From Malania oleifera (lineage: Eukaryota; Streptophyta; Magnoliopsida; Santalales; Ximeniaceae): a DNA stretch of 64,000 nucleotides. Position numbers and translations under genes: made by a program. This document shows positions 34,200 to 46,410 of the stretch, in pieces. The stretch's first letter is position 1. The number at the start of each line of letters is the position of its first letter. A model generated the notes under the pieces. It searched no databases and was not told where the DNA came from. It saw nothing but the letters and a program-made list of their open reading frames with translations. The stretch is taken from NCBI RefSeq assembly GCF_029873635.1, contig NC_080421.1, positions 38,544,617 to 38,608,616 of the forward strand. Reading direction: 5' to 3'.

Positions 34200-35154
34200 C
34201 TACTATGCAATAAGCCCAGTTCTCATCTTATTGAGATGAATCTATCTTCTGAAAAAGGTTTTGTAAAAAAGTCAACCCATTGATCATCTATATTTACGAA
34301 CTCAAGTATGATATCTTCTTTTTGCATATAATCTCTCAAAAAATGATGTCTAATGTCGATATGCTTGGTCCTAGAATGAGAGATGAGATTTTTGGAAATA
34401 TTGATGGCATTGGTATTATCACATTTAATTAGTATAGCCGAATATTCTAAATTGAAATCCTTTAACTGTTATTTCATATAAAGAGTTTGTGCACAACAGC
34501 TACCTACTACAACGTACCCTGCTTCTGCAGTAGATAGTGCCATGAAATTTTATTTCTTGGAGAACCAAGACATAAAAGATTGCCTTAGAAAGTGGCAAGC
34601 ACCACTAGACTTCTTTATTTATAAATCCATTTAAAAATGCACTCTTCTTATCCTTTTGATAGAGTTCAAATTCTTTGTGAGATGCATATGCTAATAACAT
34701 TCTTATGGCTTCCATTCTTGCTACAGGAGCAAATGCCTCATCGTAGTCTTCTCTTTCTTCTTGATAACATCCATGAGCCATGAGTCTTGCCTTATTTCTT
34801 ACTACAATACCATTTTCATCCTTTTTATTCCTAAATACTCAACTTGTTCCAATTATTGAATGATCATCGGGTCTAGGAACTAATTTCCATACTCTATTTC
34901 TTTCAAATTGATTCAATTATGCTTGCATTGCTACTATTTATGAATCATCACTTAACGCTTCTTCAATGTTTTTAGGTTCTTCTTGGGATAGAAATGCATA
35001 ATGATTGCATAGATTTTTCAATGAAGATCTAGTTGATACTCATCGTGATGGTTCTCCTATGACTATGATCTTTTGGATGATTTCTTACAAATTTCCATTC
35101 TTTAGGTAACTAAGAATTTTTAGTAGAATCATTATTTGGAGTTACTTTATTTTT
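34200..35154 (-). pseudogene. RT and RNase H remnant of copia element G
   Basis: In reverse the text shows the RT start (EAFAPVARMEAIR, about 34740-34700, then KSAFLNGFI near 34630) and then jumps to RNase H (FSKK, then ALSTAEAEYV-like text near 34520 and the end phrase IDIRHHFLRDYMQKEDI near 34340). The RT palm with its YVDD site is deleted at about 34605. Stops and frame changes are frequent. In copia, RT and RNase H follow integrase, which is the order seen here. Confidence 0.7.
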
Positions 35155-36081
35155 CTATTCTTTCACTTCTATGATTTCTAAGTCTTCTAGTTTTTGTGTA
35201 GCATCAGTTTTAACTTCTACAATATCTATTGCTTGTATAAATAGATTTACTTCATCAACGGTTATATGAATTGATTCTATAATTGTGAGAGTTCTTTTAT
35301 TATAGATTCTAAATGCTTTGCTATTCAACGCATACCCTAAAAAGATTCCTTCATCTGATTTTGCATCAAATTTCCCTAAGTTATCTTTATCATTTAGTAC
35401 AAAGTACTTGCATCCAAATACATGAAAGTAAACTATGTTAGGCCTTCTTCCTTTCCACAGTTCATAGGGGGTTTTATTTAAGGTTGATCTTATGGAAACT
35501 CTATTCATTACATAACGTGCAGTATTAACCACTTTAGCCCAAAAGTACTTTGATAACTTGTGTTCATTTAACATAGTCTTAACCATTTCTTGAAGGGATC
35601 TATTCTTTCTTTCAACAACTCCATTTTGTTGTGGAGTTCTAGGTGCTAAAAAGTTGTGTTTTATTCCATGTTCATTGAACAATTTATCAATATCTTTATT
35701 ATTGAATTCTCTTCCTTGATCACTTCTGATATTTAAAACACCATATCCTTTTTCATTTTGAAGTCTTTTACACAAATTTATCAACATATTGCAAGCTTCA
35801 TCTTTAGAGGTTAAGAAGAGTACCCAGGTAAACCTAGAGTAGTCATCAACAATGACGAAAGCATATTGCTTTCCTCCTAGACTTTGTGTTCTAGTAGGGC
35901 CAAATAAATCTAAGTGGATAAGCTCTAAGGGTCTGCTAGTGGAAATATGTTTCTTCTTCTTAAAGCTAGATTTAGTTTGCTTTCCTTGTTGACAAGCATC
36001 ACATATTTTATCCTTTACAAGCTTAGTGCTTGGTAGTCCTCTAACTAAGTTATTTTTAGCTAATTTTGATAGTAAGTCCAT
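35155..36081 (-). CDS. Copia integrase, element G (long open frame)
   Basis: An open frame of 308 codons, the best preserved protein in the window. It begins inside the zinc-binding region (CDAC at residues 27-30), continues with the catalytic core and ends in the copia-specific C-terminal part (FLGYALNSKAFRIYNKRT). The catalytic residues are D58 (LIHLDLFGP), D121 (RSDQGREF) and E157 (NGVVERKNR). D121 and E157 are separated by 35 residues, the D,D(35)E rule of retroviral-type integrases. The true start would be upstream in the polyprotein; the Met used here is only the first in the open stretch. The rest of the element is broken. Confidence 0.85.
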   Translation of the reverse strand: MDLLSKLAKNNLVRGLPSTKLVKDKICDACQQGKQTKSSFKKKKHISTSRPLELIHLDLFGPTRTQSLGGKQYAFVIVDDYSRFTWVLFLTSKDEACNMLINLCKRLQNEKGYGVLNIRSDQGREFNNKDIDKLFNEHGIKHNFLAPRTPQQNGVVERKNRSLQEMVKTMLNEHKLSKYFWAKVVNTARYVMNRVSIRSTLNKTPYELWKGRRPNIVYFHVFGCKYFVLNDKDNLGKFDAKSDEGIFLGYALNSKAFRIYNKRTLTIIESIHITVDEVNLFIQAIDIVEVKTDATQKLEDLEIIEVKE

Positions 36082-36173
36082 ACTAGTGTGTCCTAGTCTT
36101 CTATGTCATAGCCAACGTGCTTCATTCATGGCCACTAAGCATGTGATATCTTGAGATTTTAGATTTTCAAAAG

Positions 36174-36500
36174 TTATGCAATACACGTTATCAACTCTTT
36201 TAGCGGTGAATAAACATTATGTTTTTCTCTATTGTCAACAATGCATTTGTCTTGTTTGAAGATTATGTCAAATCCTTTATCATTTAATTGGCTTATAGTT
36301 AAAAGATTATGTTTCAACCCATCTACCAACAACATGTCATCAATGGTCAAAGAAGGTTCTTTACCTATTTTTCCAATTCCAATGATTTCACCTTTAGCAT
36401 TGTAGCCGAACGTGATGTATCTACCATCTTTTTGTGTTAGTGTGGCGAATTTGGATTTATCTCCAAACATGTGCCTTGAACACCCATTGTTCAGTACCAT
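36174..36500 (-). pseudogene. Copia protease, element G
   Basis: The open frame contains GCSRHMFGDKSKF and later GLKHNLLTISQL, the usual order of copia protease and the pre-integrase segment. The catalytic D-S-G of copia proteases reads N-N-G here (VLNNGCSRHM), so the active-site Asp is lost. A stop near 36174 separates it from integrase. Confidence 0.75.
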
Positions 36501-36550
36501 TTATCTTTTGATGGGGTTGTCCTAAAGCAAACCTACAAGAAGGGTTCAAT

Positions 36551-37380
36551 GTGTTATTTTTAGGTACCCAAACCTTCTTAGGTCCTTTTATTTCAGATTT
36601 ATTTTCTTCGACTTTCCATACTTTCTTGACTTTAAAACTTTTTCTTTTAAATGGGCATTCAATTTTATATGTCCCTTTTTCTTACATAAGAAGCACGTTG
36701 TGTGTTCATAGATATTTGTGGAAGATGTGCTTGCATAATACTTAGATTCCTTTGCAAAGTATCCCGTATATAGATTCTTTTTCTTTTTGTTCTCAATTCC
36801 ATTATATCCAATTTATTCTTTGTCTAATGACATGCTTTGGGTTCCAATCATCTTTTCAAAGTTCTCTTTTCTTTTTGTAAAATTGTAGATGATTTTATCC
36901 TTATACTCAACTTTTCTTTTAATGTCTTTTATTTCTAACTCTTTCTTGCTTTCACCATTTACTTGAAGTTTTACCAAATCTTGAGACATCATGTTTATTT
37001 TCTTCATGAGTTCATCAATGTGTGATTCCTTTTCTTTTTCAACTGATTTTGAATTTTCTAGTTAATTTTTGAGTGTTTCATTTTGTTTTTTTAAAGTTAT
37101 GTTTCTTTTAGATACTTTTATGAACCTATTATGTAACACAAACAACTCAGCCTGAATTTCTCTATATGAAGGCATACTTTCACATGAGTTACTACAAGAT
37201 TCATCACTAGACTCTTCAGATGAGTTAGAATAGAAGTTTACCTCATCATCTTTTTCCATGAAGAAGATGTTTGCCACTTCTTGTTCACTTGATTCACTCT
37301 TCGATTCACTTGAGCTTGTGTCATCCCATGTAGTAGCTTTCATTGCTTTCTTCTTCTTCTTTTTTTATCTTTCTTGAGCT
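36551..37380 (-). pseudogene. Gag C-terminal / spacer region of copia element G
   Basis: In reverse this codes for Lys- and Glu-rich, partly coiled-coil sequence (for example ELFVLHNRFIKVSKRNITLKK, split by frame changes) between the zinc knuckle and the protease. SIRE-type gag proteins have such an acidic, coiled region (SSSESKSESSEQE near 37310). Frames are broken at about 37060 and 36810. Confidence 0.55.
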
Positions 37381-38311
37381 GTGGACAATCAGGTTTAATA
37401 TGTCCAATCTTTTTGCAACTGTAACATGTAGGAGGTTCATTTTTAGTTTCCTTTTTGCTTGTTTCTCCTTTTTCAAATTTTGAGCCTCTAAATTTTCTAG
37501 CAAATTTCTTATTTTTGTTAAAGAACTTTCCAAGTCTCCTAGTGAGTAATACTATTTCATCATCGTCTAATTCGTTTTCATCTTCTTCTTCACTAGAGCT
37601 TTATTTTGCAACTTTAAGGGCTATTAATTTCTTTTGTTTGTTATTTTTAGAATTTCTTTCATTCATAGTCATCAACTATGTGAGAAGAGATCCAATTAAT
37701 TCATCTAAGGAAGTATTTTTCAAGTTTCTTCCTTCTTTTATAGCAGTGGCCTTAGGTTCCCATATTGGAGGAAGTCCTCTAAGGATTTTACGAATCATCT
37801 CATAAGTTGAGTAATTTTTTCCTAAAGCATTGGGGGAGTTTATTATATGGGTGAACCTAGTGTACATACTAGTAATAGTTTCATCCGAGTTCATCCTAAA
37901 AGCCTCATACTCACTTGTGGGCATGTCGATTTTACTATCTCTAACATCAACCGTTCCTTCATAGGTTACCTCTAGTTTATCTCATATTTCTTTGGTTGAT
38001 TTACATGCCATGACCCTATTGAATTCATTTGCATCAAGAGCACAACATAATGCATTCATAGCACTTGAATTTACTTGCAACATCTTATGGTCATTGTCGG
38101 TCATCTCTTTTTCTTCTTTAGGTATTTCTTTACCTTCCAAAATTTTAGTGGGGATAAGGTCACCTTGTGTGACAACTTTCCATTTCCAATCCATAGTTTT
38201 TAAGTAAAATCTCATTCTTTGTTTCCAAAAGGTATAGTTAATACCATAAAAGATAGGGGGTCTAGTTGAGGATTGACCCTCGGGAAAGGGAGATACGCCT
38301 AGGTGTGCCAT
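37381..38311 (-). pseudogene. Copia gag of element G with CCHC knuckle
   Basis: SIRE-like gag. It starts MAHLGVSPFPEG (38311) and shows FWKQRMRFYLK and MACKSTKEI, then MYTRFTHIINSPNALGK and RKILRGLPP, the capsid region. The CCHC knuckle reads C-YS-C-KKIG-H-IKPD-C (about 37390-37440). Stops near 37980, 37675 and 37600 split it. Copia gag coats the RNA and forms the particle; here it is inactive. Confidence 0.8.
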
Positions 38312-38380
38312 AGGAATCTTTGTGTAGCTTCTAGGTTAAAATTTACTACAACCTCTCTCTGGTTCAATTGAAAAGTAAGG

Positions 38381-39115
38381 TTTACTCCCAAAAGGGGGGT
38401 GAATTGGGATTTAAAACTTTCTTTGAAACTCTTTTTATAAATTCTTTCTCAACTCTTTTTAGTTTCAGCAATCACACATGTAAGGTTTGATTTAAAATCT
38501 TAAGATCAGCCAAGACACAATTTAATTTCAATCTTTATGGATGAGTTTATTAATTTGAATGCTTTGTAAGTTTCTCAATACTTCTTTCAGCAAATTAAAC
38601 CAAAACTCAATAAGTCAATTCAATCAATCAAGATAAGCTTCACAATATGAATCAATATAGAAATTCCAAGAAGCTTCCAAGATTCAGTCTTTTGATATTG
38701 AACTGTAGCTGATGAATGACCTATATAATGAACATATTCCCTAAGAAGGTTTTCGCAAGATTCAATCAACGTACTCCCTTAGAAGGTTTCCGCAATTCTC
38801 AATTACAAATTAATTTCTAGCAGTTCAATAAGCATCCACGTAGTTTATATATGTGCTGAAATATAAAGAGAATAGGGAAGGGAGTGACACCGAGATTTTT
38901 ACGAGGTTCGGCTATGCCTGCCTACATCCTCGCCTTAGGCACACCACCCAACGATTACACTATACCACACCTTTAATTAGGCGAAAAAAACCATTTACAC
39001 ACTCCTTCAAGTGGAATAAAGCCATCCTCTCCAAGTGATACCCCATGCTCGGTAATCCAACGATTCAATAATCTCGAACCGTAAAAAAACAACAAGAACA
39101 AGAGCAAACTCGGGA
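38381..39115 (-). repeat. Copia LTR, partial (5' side of element G)
   Basis: The + strand starts TTTACTCCCAAAAGGGGGG, matching the end layout of LTR G (30304), and includes the copia block GCCTACATCCTCGCCTTAGG (38918-38937). It is clearly diverged from 30304-32007, and no tRNA primer site adjoins it, so the two may not be sister LTRs. It ends near 39115, where a gypsy-like LTR follows. Confidence 0.55.
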
Positions 39116-40740
39116 AAAAGCTAGGGTTCGGTTTTCAAGCTTCTTGGGTTGTTTTTTAGGAAATAATTAAGGGGATTTGTTTACATCAGTTTTTTTGAAA
39201 ACTAAACCGGTAGAACTATAGCTTATATTTATATGTACGTTATGACTATTCATTTGGAAAATTCTACCGGGTAAAATGGTATTTTTTATGATTTTACGAT
39301 TTTGGTAAAAACTAGGGTTTTGGCGTATGATCTCCAAACTTCTCAAAACTCATTTATTTGCATTAAACTTAAAGTAGGGGATGCTTGAAACCCCTTGTTT
39401 GAAGTTTAAATGATATTTTACGAACCATTTTACTATGTATTGTATACTTAACCAAATGAGTGTGGCATATGATATGAAATAGGAATGTATTGAAATGAAA
39501 AGCATGTTTATGAAATATGGGAACTGGAGTTCCAAATGATTATCTGGAAATACAGAAAAGAAATACCGGTTAGATACCGAGAGCTATGTATGCAAGGGTT
39601 AAACCGAGAGTGTGTGTGTGTGTCGGTTTATACCACCGAATGAATGTATGAAAGAATTTATGAATGAGTTACTGAAATTGCGTAGATGATTTATGGAATG
39701 AAACAGGTTAATATGCTTTTATTATAAATTGTATATATGATGTTGGAACCACCTTAGAAAGCTTGTTACTAATAAAGTTTTAGATAAGCTTATTATCAAA
39801 GAGCCTTAAAAAGCTCGTTATTGTCAATAAGCGCAGTACCGCTGCTAGAATATGAGGTATAGTGCAATTGCACGACAATTTCTTTTGTGTGGGCATCGAG
39901 ATAGTTCACTGGTACGAAGGGCCACTGGTTGACTTAAGGGCCAAGGTGGTGATGGCCAAATTGGACTAGAGAGAACATGATGTCTAACAATGCTTGCTCG
40001 AACAGGGCTAGATCAGAGTTTTATTATCGCACAACCCTTGCCATGGGGGCAGTAAATGGCTTAGATATGATATTTCAAAGTTGGGATGAGTTCTATATAC
40101 ATATACATGATTTAAAAACTAAAGTGGGCAAAGTCACAGGGTTGAGTACCAAACGGAGGAATTGTACAGTGTATGGGCATGTACCCTACCCTAACCTCGG
40201 GAACTCTCGCTTGTAATGATGCTGAATTATCTATTACAGGAATTATATATATATATATTATAGGATTGAGAATGTTTTAAATGTTTAACTTCTTCTACTG
40301 AAATAAACTCATGTTGTCACACACTGATTTAATATGATCTACCTTACTAAGAAGTGTCTCACCCCAATATACAACCTTTGTTTCAAGTCCTACAAAAAAC
40401 CGGTCCTAGATTTCTAGAGGGACTTTAGAGCGTAGTGTTGTTTTAGTTTATATAAGTTTTGTATCTGTCCTGGATTTTTGGCCAAGATTTATTTTGGGTA
40501 TTTTAATAGCAAATTATGTTTTAGTACGTATGAATGTATGTAAGAAACAGTTAGATACTTTGGTAGTCCATCAGAAGATGTATGAACCTTTATGTTTTCC
40601 GTTATGCATAAGAATACATACCAATATGATAAACTTGTATGTCCCTTATTAGGGCGGGTAGTTTGTGTTTATTATCAAAGATATGCATGTTATGTATGTT
40701 AGTAGCACTCTGGGGCCACCTAGAGGGCTGGGGCATTACA
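39116..40740 (+). repeat. Partial gypsy-type LTR J
   Basis: The end GGGGCATTACA (40740) and the block CCTTACTAAGAAGTGTCTCAC (two phrases near 40342-40361) match gypsy LTRs. A U3 array and TATA box are not seen, so the 5' part is probably missing. A (TG)n run lies at 39611-39624. It may be an old LTR fragment; no target duplication was found. Confidence 0.5.
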
Positions 40741-42227
40741 ATAGTGTTGTTATCCATTAAGGCATATAAAATATGATCATGAGAGCATTTAAATTTATAT
40801 GACCATGAAAAATATATGCTCCCCTTGAGTTATGCACTTAATCATTTTATGCCTTTTTCATCTATAAATATCTTAGCCAAGTTTCTTAAGATTTTTAATG
40901 ATTTAATCTTGGCATTAAATGCACTAGGCTTATCGGACCAAAAAGTCACAATGAATATTTCTTAAGTTGATAAGTCAATGTCTACTTCTTTTCTTATGAA
41001 TCTCAGTACGTGTGAGAGGCACAAGTTCAAATGGCTTTTCTTTCTTATCATTCATGCATAGGTTTCTCAATTATTACATTTTCATATATGTTGAAACCTA
41101 TAGCAATCATATTAGCCATTTAACTTAATTCACGAATGTGAAGCTCTAAATTATTTGATTTAAAGTTTGAGAGCTGATGAAGATCATTTAAATACTCTAA
41201 ACAATAAAATTATTATTGATTTCAAAAGAGTATTTATTATGAGTGGACATGATTCAAAATATTTTCATGGAAGTGGATATGTCCAAATAGATTGAGCAAA
41301 AAGCATTTAGGAGTTTATGAATATTGTGAACAATGTTTTTAGGAGAATGGAAAGTATTTTATAAATATAATCACAATTTAAAGCAAGGATATGAACCAAG
41401 GAATAGGTGACTCTTTACCGAATGTGATCATGGTTTGGTAAAGATTTCCTATAGATGAAATAAACCAAAATTAGAGGATTTATAATTTAAACTCAGGGGG
41501 ACCAATCCCCTAGTGAATTCCTCTAATTTTGATTACAAGGAGGATGACCTTTTATTAGCACTAGATATATATGGAATTTATTATCATTGGTGCTTATACC
41601 TAGAGTGATGACCAGATTTTGATTAATAAGATTAGGGTTAAAGATATATCGAATAGGACAGATCCCTAAAGCTCATCTCTGTGCAATCAACAATAGTTGC
41701 TTAACTTAAGATGTTTTATCTTTAATCATGAGTTAATCATTTAGAATTATTTACCAAGCAAGAATGTCTTGTCCATTTGGAAATGGATTTCATTCAAGTA
41801 TGCTATAGCCAGTGTTTTCATATTTTATCCAATCATTATGATATATATTCGTGTTAAGTTTAGATTAGATATTTTCTTTAAGATTTCATATTGGCTAGAT
41901 TTTCTCATGATCTTAGTATATAATGATAGTGTATAATGAATGCACATACTAAGATTTGACATTTTAAGCATAGACCACTTCCTAGCCTTTTGGTCATCAC
42001 TACCCCTTAAACCTAGGAACTAAGGAAGAATTAACTAATTTGTTAATATTAATTTAAATCCATTTTTTCTTAGGTCCTAAGGGGTTTGCTTTCATGAAAA
42101 CCCACTCCATTTCTTTATCCATGCCTCTAACACCTCAACCTAAACAAGTGTATTTAATGTGCCCTTTCTTTCCAATGTATAAGCAAGTTTTATATGTACA
42201 TGAATGATTACACTTATTTGTTCTACT
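40741..42227 (-). pseudogene. Decayed interior of copia element F
   Basis: No open frame above noise. In reverse, 42000-42230 still resembles the knuckle region (C-xx-C text near 42190 and GHIKYTC near 42155). The rest is AT-rich and unreadable, but lies where pol of element F would be. Pol is deleted or fully eroded. Confidence 0.4.
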
Positions 42228-43340
42228 TCAACTTGATGAGGCATGGCAATGAGATTTATAAGATGAACCCTCTTTGAATGATTTACTTCTTTTAACTTCT
42301 AAGGGTTGATTTTGGTTATCTCTTTCATTTGTGGGTTTGAAAATCATTTTAGAATAGTTTTCAATTTTTCTCTTTAAGAAAATGATTTTCAAGACCTTCT
42401 TAATCTTATTCTTATCAAGGATATCATGATGTTCCTTTAATTCTTTTAATTGTTTTTCTATCCCCTTATTCTCATTTTTCAAAAGTGTTTTATGTTTATT
42501 CATCCTAACTAGAAGCTTATGCATTTTTGATAAAGCATTTTCTAGTTTTTCATTCAAAAACATGCTTCCATCAATAAATTTATTATGTGATTCAATACGG
42601 AATTTAACACAATAATTATCAAATGAATCACTGCTTGAACTGACAACCAAAACATCACATAAGCTATTAGATGATTCATCACAAGATATGTCACAATATT
42701 TGTTATCAGTATCATTGCATGCAACATCAGCAGTATAATCATAATTTTCAACAAATGATTTAAAGCATAATTTATTCTCGTATTCTATATGAGAAACGTC
42801 AAGTGCATCAATAACAGGATTGTCACAATATTCAATATATGATTCAGCACATGAAGCAGCATAGCATTCAACACATGAATCATTAATCGAGCTAGAGTGA
42901 GAATCATATACCTCATGTTCTATGAGTGCACTAACCCCATGATTTACCACTTTCAGACCATTTGAGTTTGACACTTTCAAAGTGGTGGTCACTTTCTCCT
43001 AGGACTCTCCATATTTCCTTTCAAGCTCTTTCCATATATCTTTTGCACTTTTACATGCCATAATCTCATGAAAAATATCAGTCTCTAAAGCACAGTATAA
43101 TAAATCCATTGCATATGAATTCGCATGCAATAAATTTATATCATTTTCATTAGCTGGCATACAAATCCCTTTGACAATCACCTACCAGGCCCTCCAGTCC
43201 ATTGATTTTATAAATATGTTCATTCTAATTTTTCAGGCGGTGTAATCAACATCACAAAACAATGGAGGACTGGAAGGTGATCATTCCTCTCGGAATGGGG
43301 ATACACCAATGTGAGCCATCCTGATCTTTAGCAAAAAATT
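42228..43340 (-). pseudogene. Copia gag of element F (SIRE-like)
   Basis: In reverse the gag starts MAHIGVSP (about 43317) and shows SMDWRAW, then YALDLLYCALE-like text and MACKSAKDIWKELERKYG (to 42999). After two stops a 254-codon open frame (42992-42228) continues with the acidic spacer, a coiled region rich in Lys and Glu (ENALSKMHKLLVRMNKHKT) and the end before the knuckle. It parallels the gag of element G. Confidence 0.7.
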
Positions 43341-43357
43341 TTAAGTCAATGCCACGA

Positions 43358-43370
43358 GACTCAGATACCA
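43358..43370 (-). other. Primer binding site of element F
   Basis: In reverse TTGGTATCTGAGTC follows the LTR end TTCTAACAA. It is the tRNA-Met type site with the variation usual in SIRE-like elements. Confidence 0.75.
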
Positions 43371-44134
43371 ATTGTTAGAATTGGTGTATTCCCAAGAGGG
43401 GGATGAATTGGAATTTTAAAACTTTTGCTTAGGTTAAACCAGATACCAGTAATCCACAACCTAGGATCTTTCTTAGCATATATCAATTGCGTAGATAAAA
43501 GTAATATGCGGAAATTAAATCATGCGCAACATTCACAATATAACGAATATAACATACATGTGCAAGAATATAAAGTGTTGGAAATTAACAGTAGACACAC
43601 GATATATTATCAGGGTTTGACCAATATTGCCTACGTCCCCGCCTCAGCTCGCAAGCAAGAGGATTCCACTACTTTCTCACTTCACGAGTGGTGCACCTAG
43701 TTCTCTTAACCGAGTCTGAACCAATCCGCGACTATTCACAGGGCTAGTCTCCCTCTTCCGACCACACATCGAGAATACAACAAATATTAAAATAATTTTT
43801 GTGTACAAACAAATGCTTCTTACACTAAGCAGCTATGTACCACTACGCACAATCAATTAATGCACTCACATATGATGAGAATATAAGCTTAGTGTGAGTA
43901 TGGTGTTTTTCTCAATATAATCTTTGTGTAAAAAAAAAATGTGTATGATGAGTGCTCAAAGAATTTATGCCCAAATAAGAAATTTCTCCAAAAATATTTT
44001 TCTCAATATAGTGCTGGAGAATCTAGGGTTTATGACTCAAAAATATTTTCGCAAGCACAAGCAAATGAGCCTTTGAATCTTAAAATGGATGTGTAAGATT
44101 CACAAGCAAATAATATTAACTTCCAAGAATATTT

Positions 44135-46162
44135 TGTTGACCTTATAGGTCATTCCCGGTTTTGATAATGAAAAATACTCTTCGTATTTGATGGCTTTCA
44201 AGTTTGTGTGTAGGATCATACTAATTGGATCATACTGATAGTATGTGGCGACTAGAAGAGAAGTGAAGACCCGACATATTTATTCACTGGATTTTCTATT
44301 CGAGTCTGTAATTTTAATTAATAAAAGGTATGTAATAATTTGCATATCATGCATGTAGGATCTATAAGTTCAAGACCTTAAAGAGACATTAGGGATCACC
44401 CTTCGATCGACCGAGGTTTTTTTTTTGGCGTACTTAAAAAGGCCTTAGAAAAGACCTTAGTTCCCTAAACAAATGCACAAACAATCCCTATATCACTTAC
44501 GTAATTATGGGAATCAATTGGTTTAAAATTGGACTTAAAGGAGCAAAATATGTGAGAGGTCGGGTGACCGAACCCCAGGTGTTGAAAACACCTCGGGCAT
44601 CCAAAACACTAAGAAGTCAGCGGATTGACCTGGTTTCGGGCAACTGAACCAAAAATGAGCATATCGCCTTCGGGTGACAGAACGAGTGTCAGAGCACTTT
44701 TCACCAACTCGGGCGACCGAACCTCCGCATTCAAAAAGCCCTCAGGCGACCGAACTTGTTGGTTTGGTCAACTAAACTTAGCTTTGGGCACTTGAACTGT
44801 GGACATAATGTTTCTGACCTTTGTTCAGCCAACCAAACCTAGATTCGAGCAACCAAACTTTTTAAAATGCTTTTTAGAGCTAAGTCTATTCGGTGACCGA
44901 ACTAAAGTACCTCCCAGGTTGCTTAATATTTTACCATGGTTGAAATACTTAAACATGGTTAAAACTTTAAACTAGTTTTTAATCTTTTTTAATAATACCC
45001 ATAAAGTCCCCAACAGTCATAGTTTGGTCTCTCTCTATAGGGGCTCATTTGCTTAGATTAGGGGGGATTAGCAAATAAGATTAAGTCAAAACTCTCTCAA
45101 ATTTCAAAATCCTATTTTTTTCAAATACTCTCATTTCTTCATTCCCTTGATACATCTTAACATTGTGAGAGTTTATTGAGTGTTCTAGTGCTTATTAGAG
45201 GTTGTTTATACTCCCATTGTTATACTTGATTGATTGTTATTGATTTTGGGGAGTTAAGTAAGAGTTATCCCACAGATTTAATTTAATAAATCTAGTGTTG
45301 GAAAAACTTAGTAGCTTGAGGATCTTTGCATTGTCATTGCAAAGATTCCTATAGCAATAATATTTTGTGTGCAAAATATTTTTACAAGTTATATACTTCA
45401 AACTACTCTTGTGCTTATTTTATTGAAGGAAAATATTTTGAGTTAGTTTGAATATTTGATCAGCATTTTTGAAACCCTAATCTAGTATTGAGATTTGTTA
45501 TATCCAATTTCAAAGAAATAGCTTGTTAGAACACTTCTGTACTTGATTTTTTATAGACATAAGTTTGAGTGTTCATTGCACATGTAGAACACCAAGCTTA
45601 TACTTCATACATATTGATGTGCATTAATTATATTGTGCGTAGTGGTACATATCATCTTGTGTAAGAAGCATTTGTTTGTATGTAAATTTTATATTGTTTG
45701 TATTCTAGGTGTGAGCCTGAAGAGGGAGATTAGCCCTATTGAATAGTCCCATATTGGATTAGACCCGATTAGGAAAGCTAGGTGCACCATCCTAGTAAGG
45801 TGTAGGTTAAGTTCAACCCAACTAATTGACTTGGTTGTAATCGGTGCCGCTCCACCCGTTAAGTGAGCTTTAGTGGAATCCTCTGGCTTGTGAGTAGAGG
45901 CGGGGATGTAGGCTATATTAGTCGAACCCCGATAACATATCGTATGTCTTTTTATATTTCTACACTTTATATTTACCGCACGTATATGTTTTAGTGTGAA
46001 TGATGCACATGATTTAAAATTTTGCATATTATATTTATTTGCACATTTGGGATTGTATAGAAAGACCCTAGGTTGTGATATTCTGCTAACATCTGGTTTA
46101 ACTTAGGAATAAGTTTTAAAATTCCAATTCACCCCCCTCTTAGGAATACACCAAAGCTAACA
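44135..46162 (+). repeat. Solo SIRE-like copia LTR
   Basis: A 2.03 kb LTR starting TGTTGACCTTATAGG and ending CCAAAGCTAACA, flanked by a perfect 5-bp duplication TATTT (44130-44134 and 46163-46167). No internal sequence is attached. It inserted into LTR F. It contains a U3 array (44561-44905) and the copia block GGCGGGGATGTAGGC (45900-45914). Confidence 0.9.
44561..44905 (+). promoter_or_regulatory. U3 array of CGGGTGACCGAAC motifs, solo copia LTR
   Basis: Eleven motifs start near 44561, 44594, 44637, 44671, 44710, 44743, 44764, 44784, 44825, 44845 and 44890. Spacing alternates about 33/41 in the first half and 20/41 in the second. The consensus is CGGGCGACCGAAC, and weak copies read TTGGTCAACTAAAC. 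A TATA-like CTATAGGGG lies near 45036. Confidence 0.6.
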
Positions 46163-46410
46163 TATTTATCAAATGATGTGGGAGAAAACTATGGATTCAC
46201 CCTCAAAAGATATGATTTGAAAAATGAATGTCAGATAAGAGTAAAACAATATGATTTGTAAAAAAATGCCCAAGATAAATATAATACTCTCTTGAAAACA
46301 GATTTTTCAAAGTAATAATAAAGAGAATATAAAAAATGAGTATAAAAATTTAAGAGAATTTTTCTTAATGATTTTTGCTAATCCTATGCTAATTAAGACA
46401 AATGAAAGGG

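Noticed and set aside
39541-39600. GATACCGAGAG at about 39574 as another copy of the U3 module
   Set aside because: The phrase occurs once without neighbouring GTCGAC motifs or TATA box, so it may be chance or a faint remnant.
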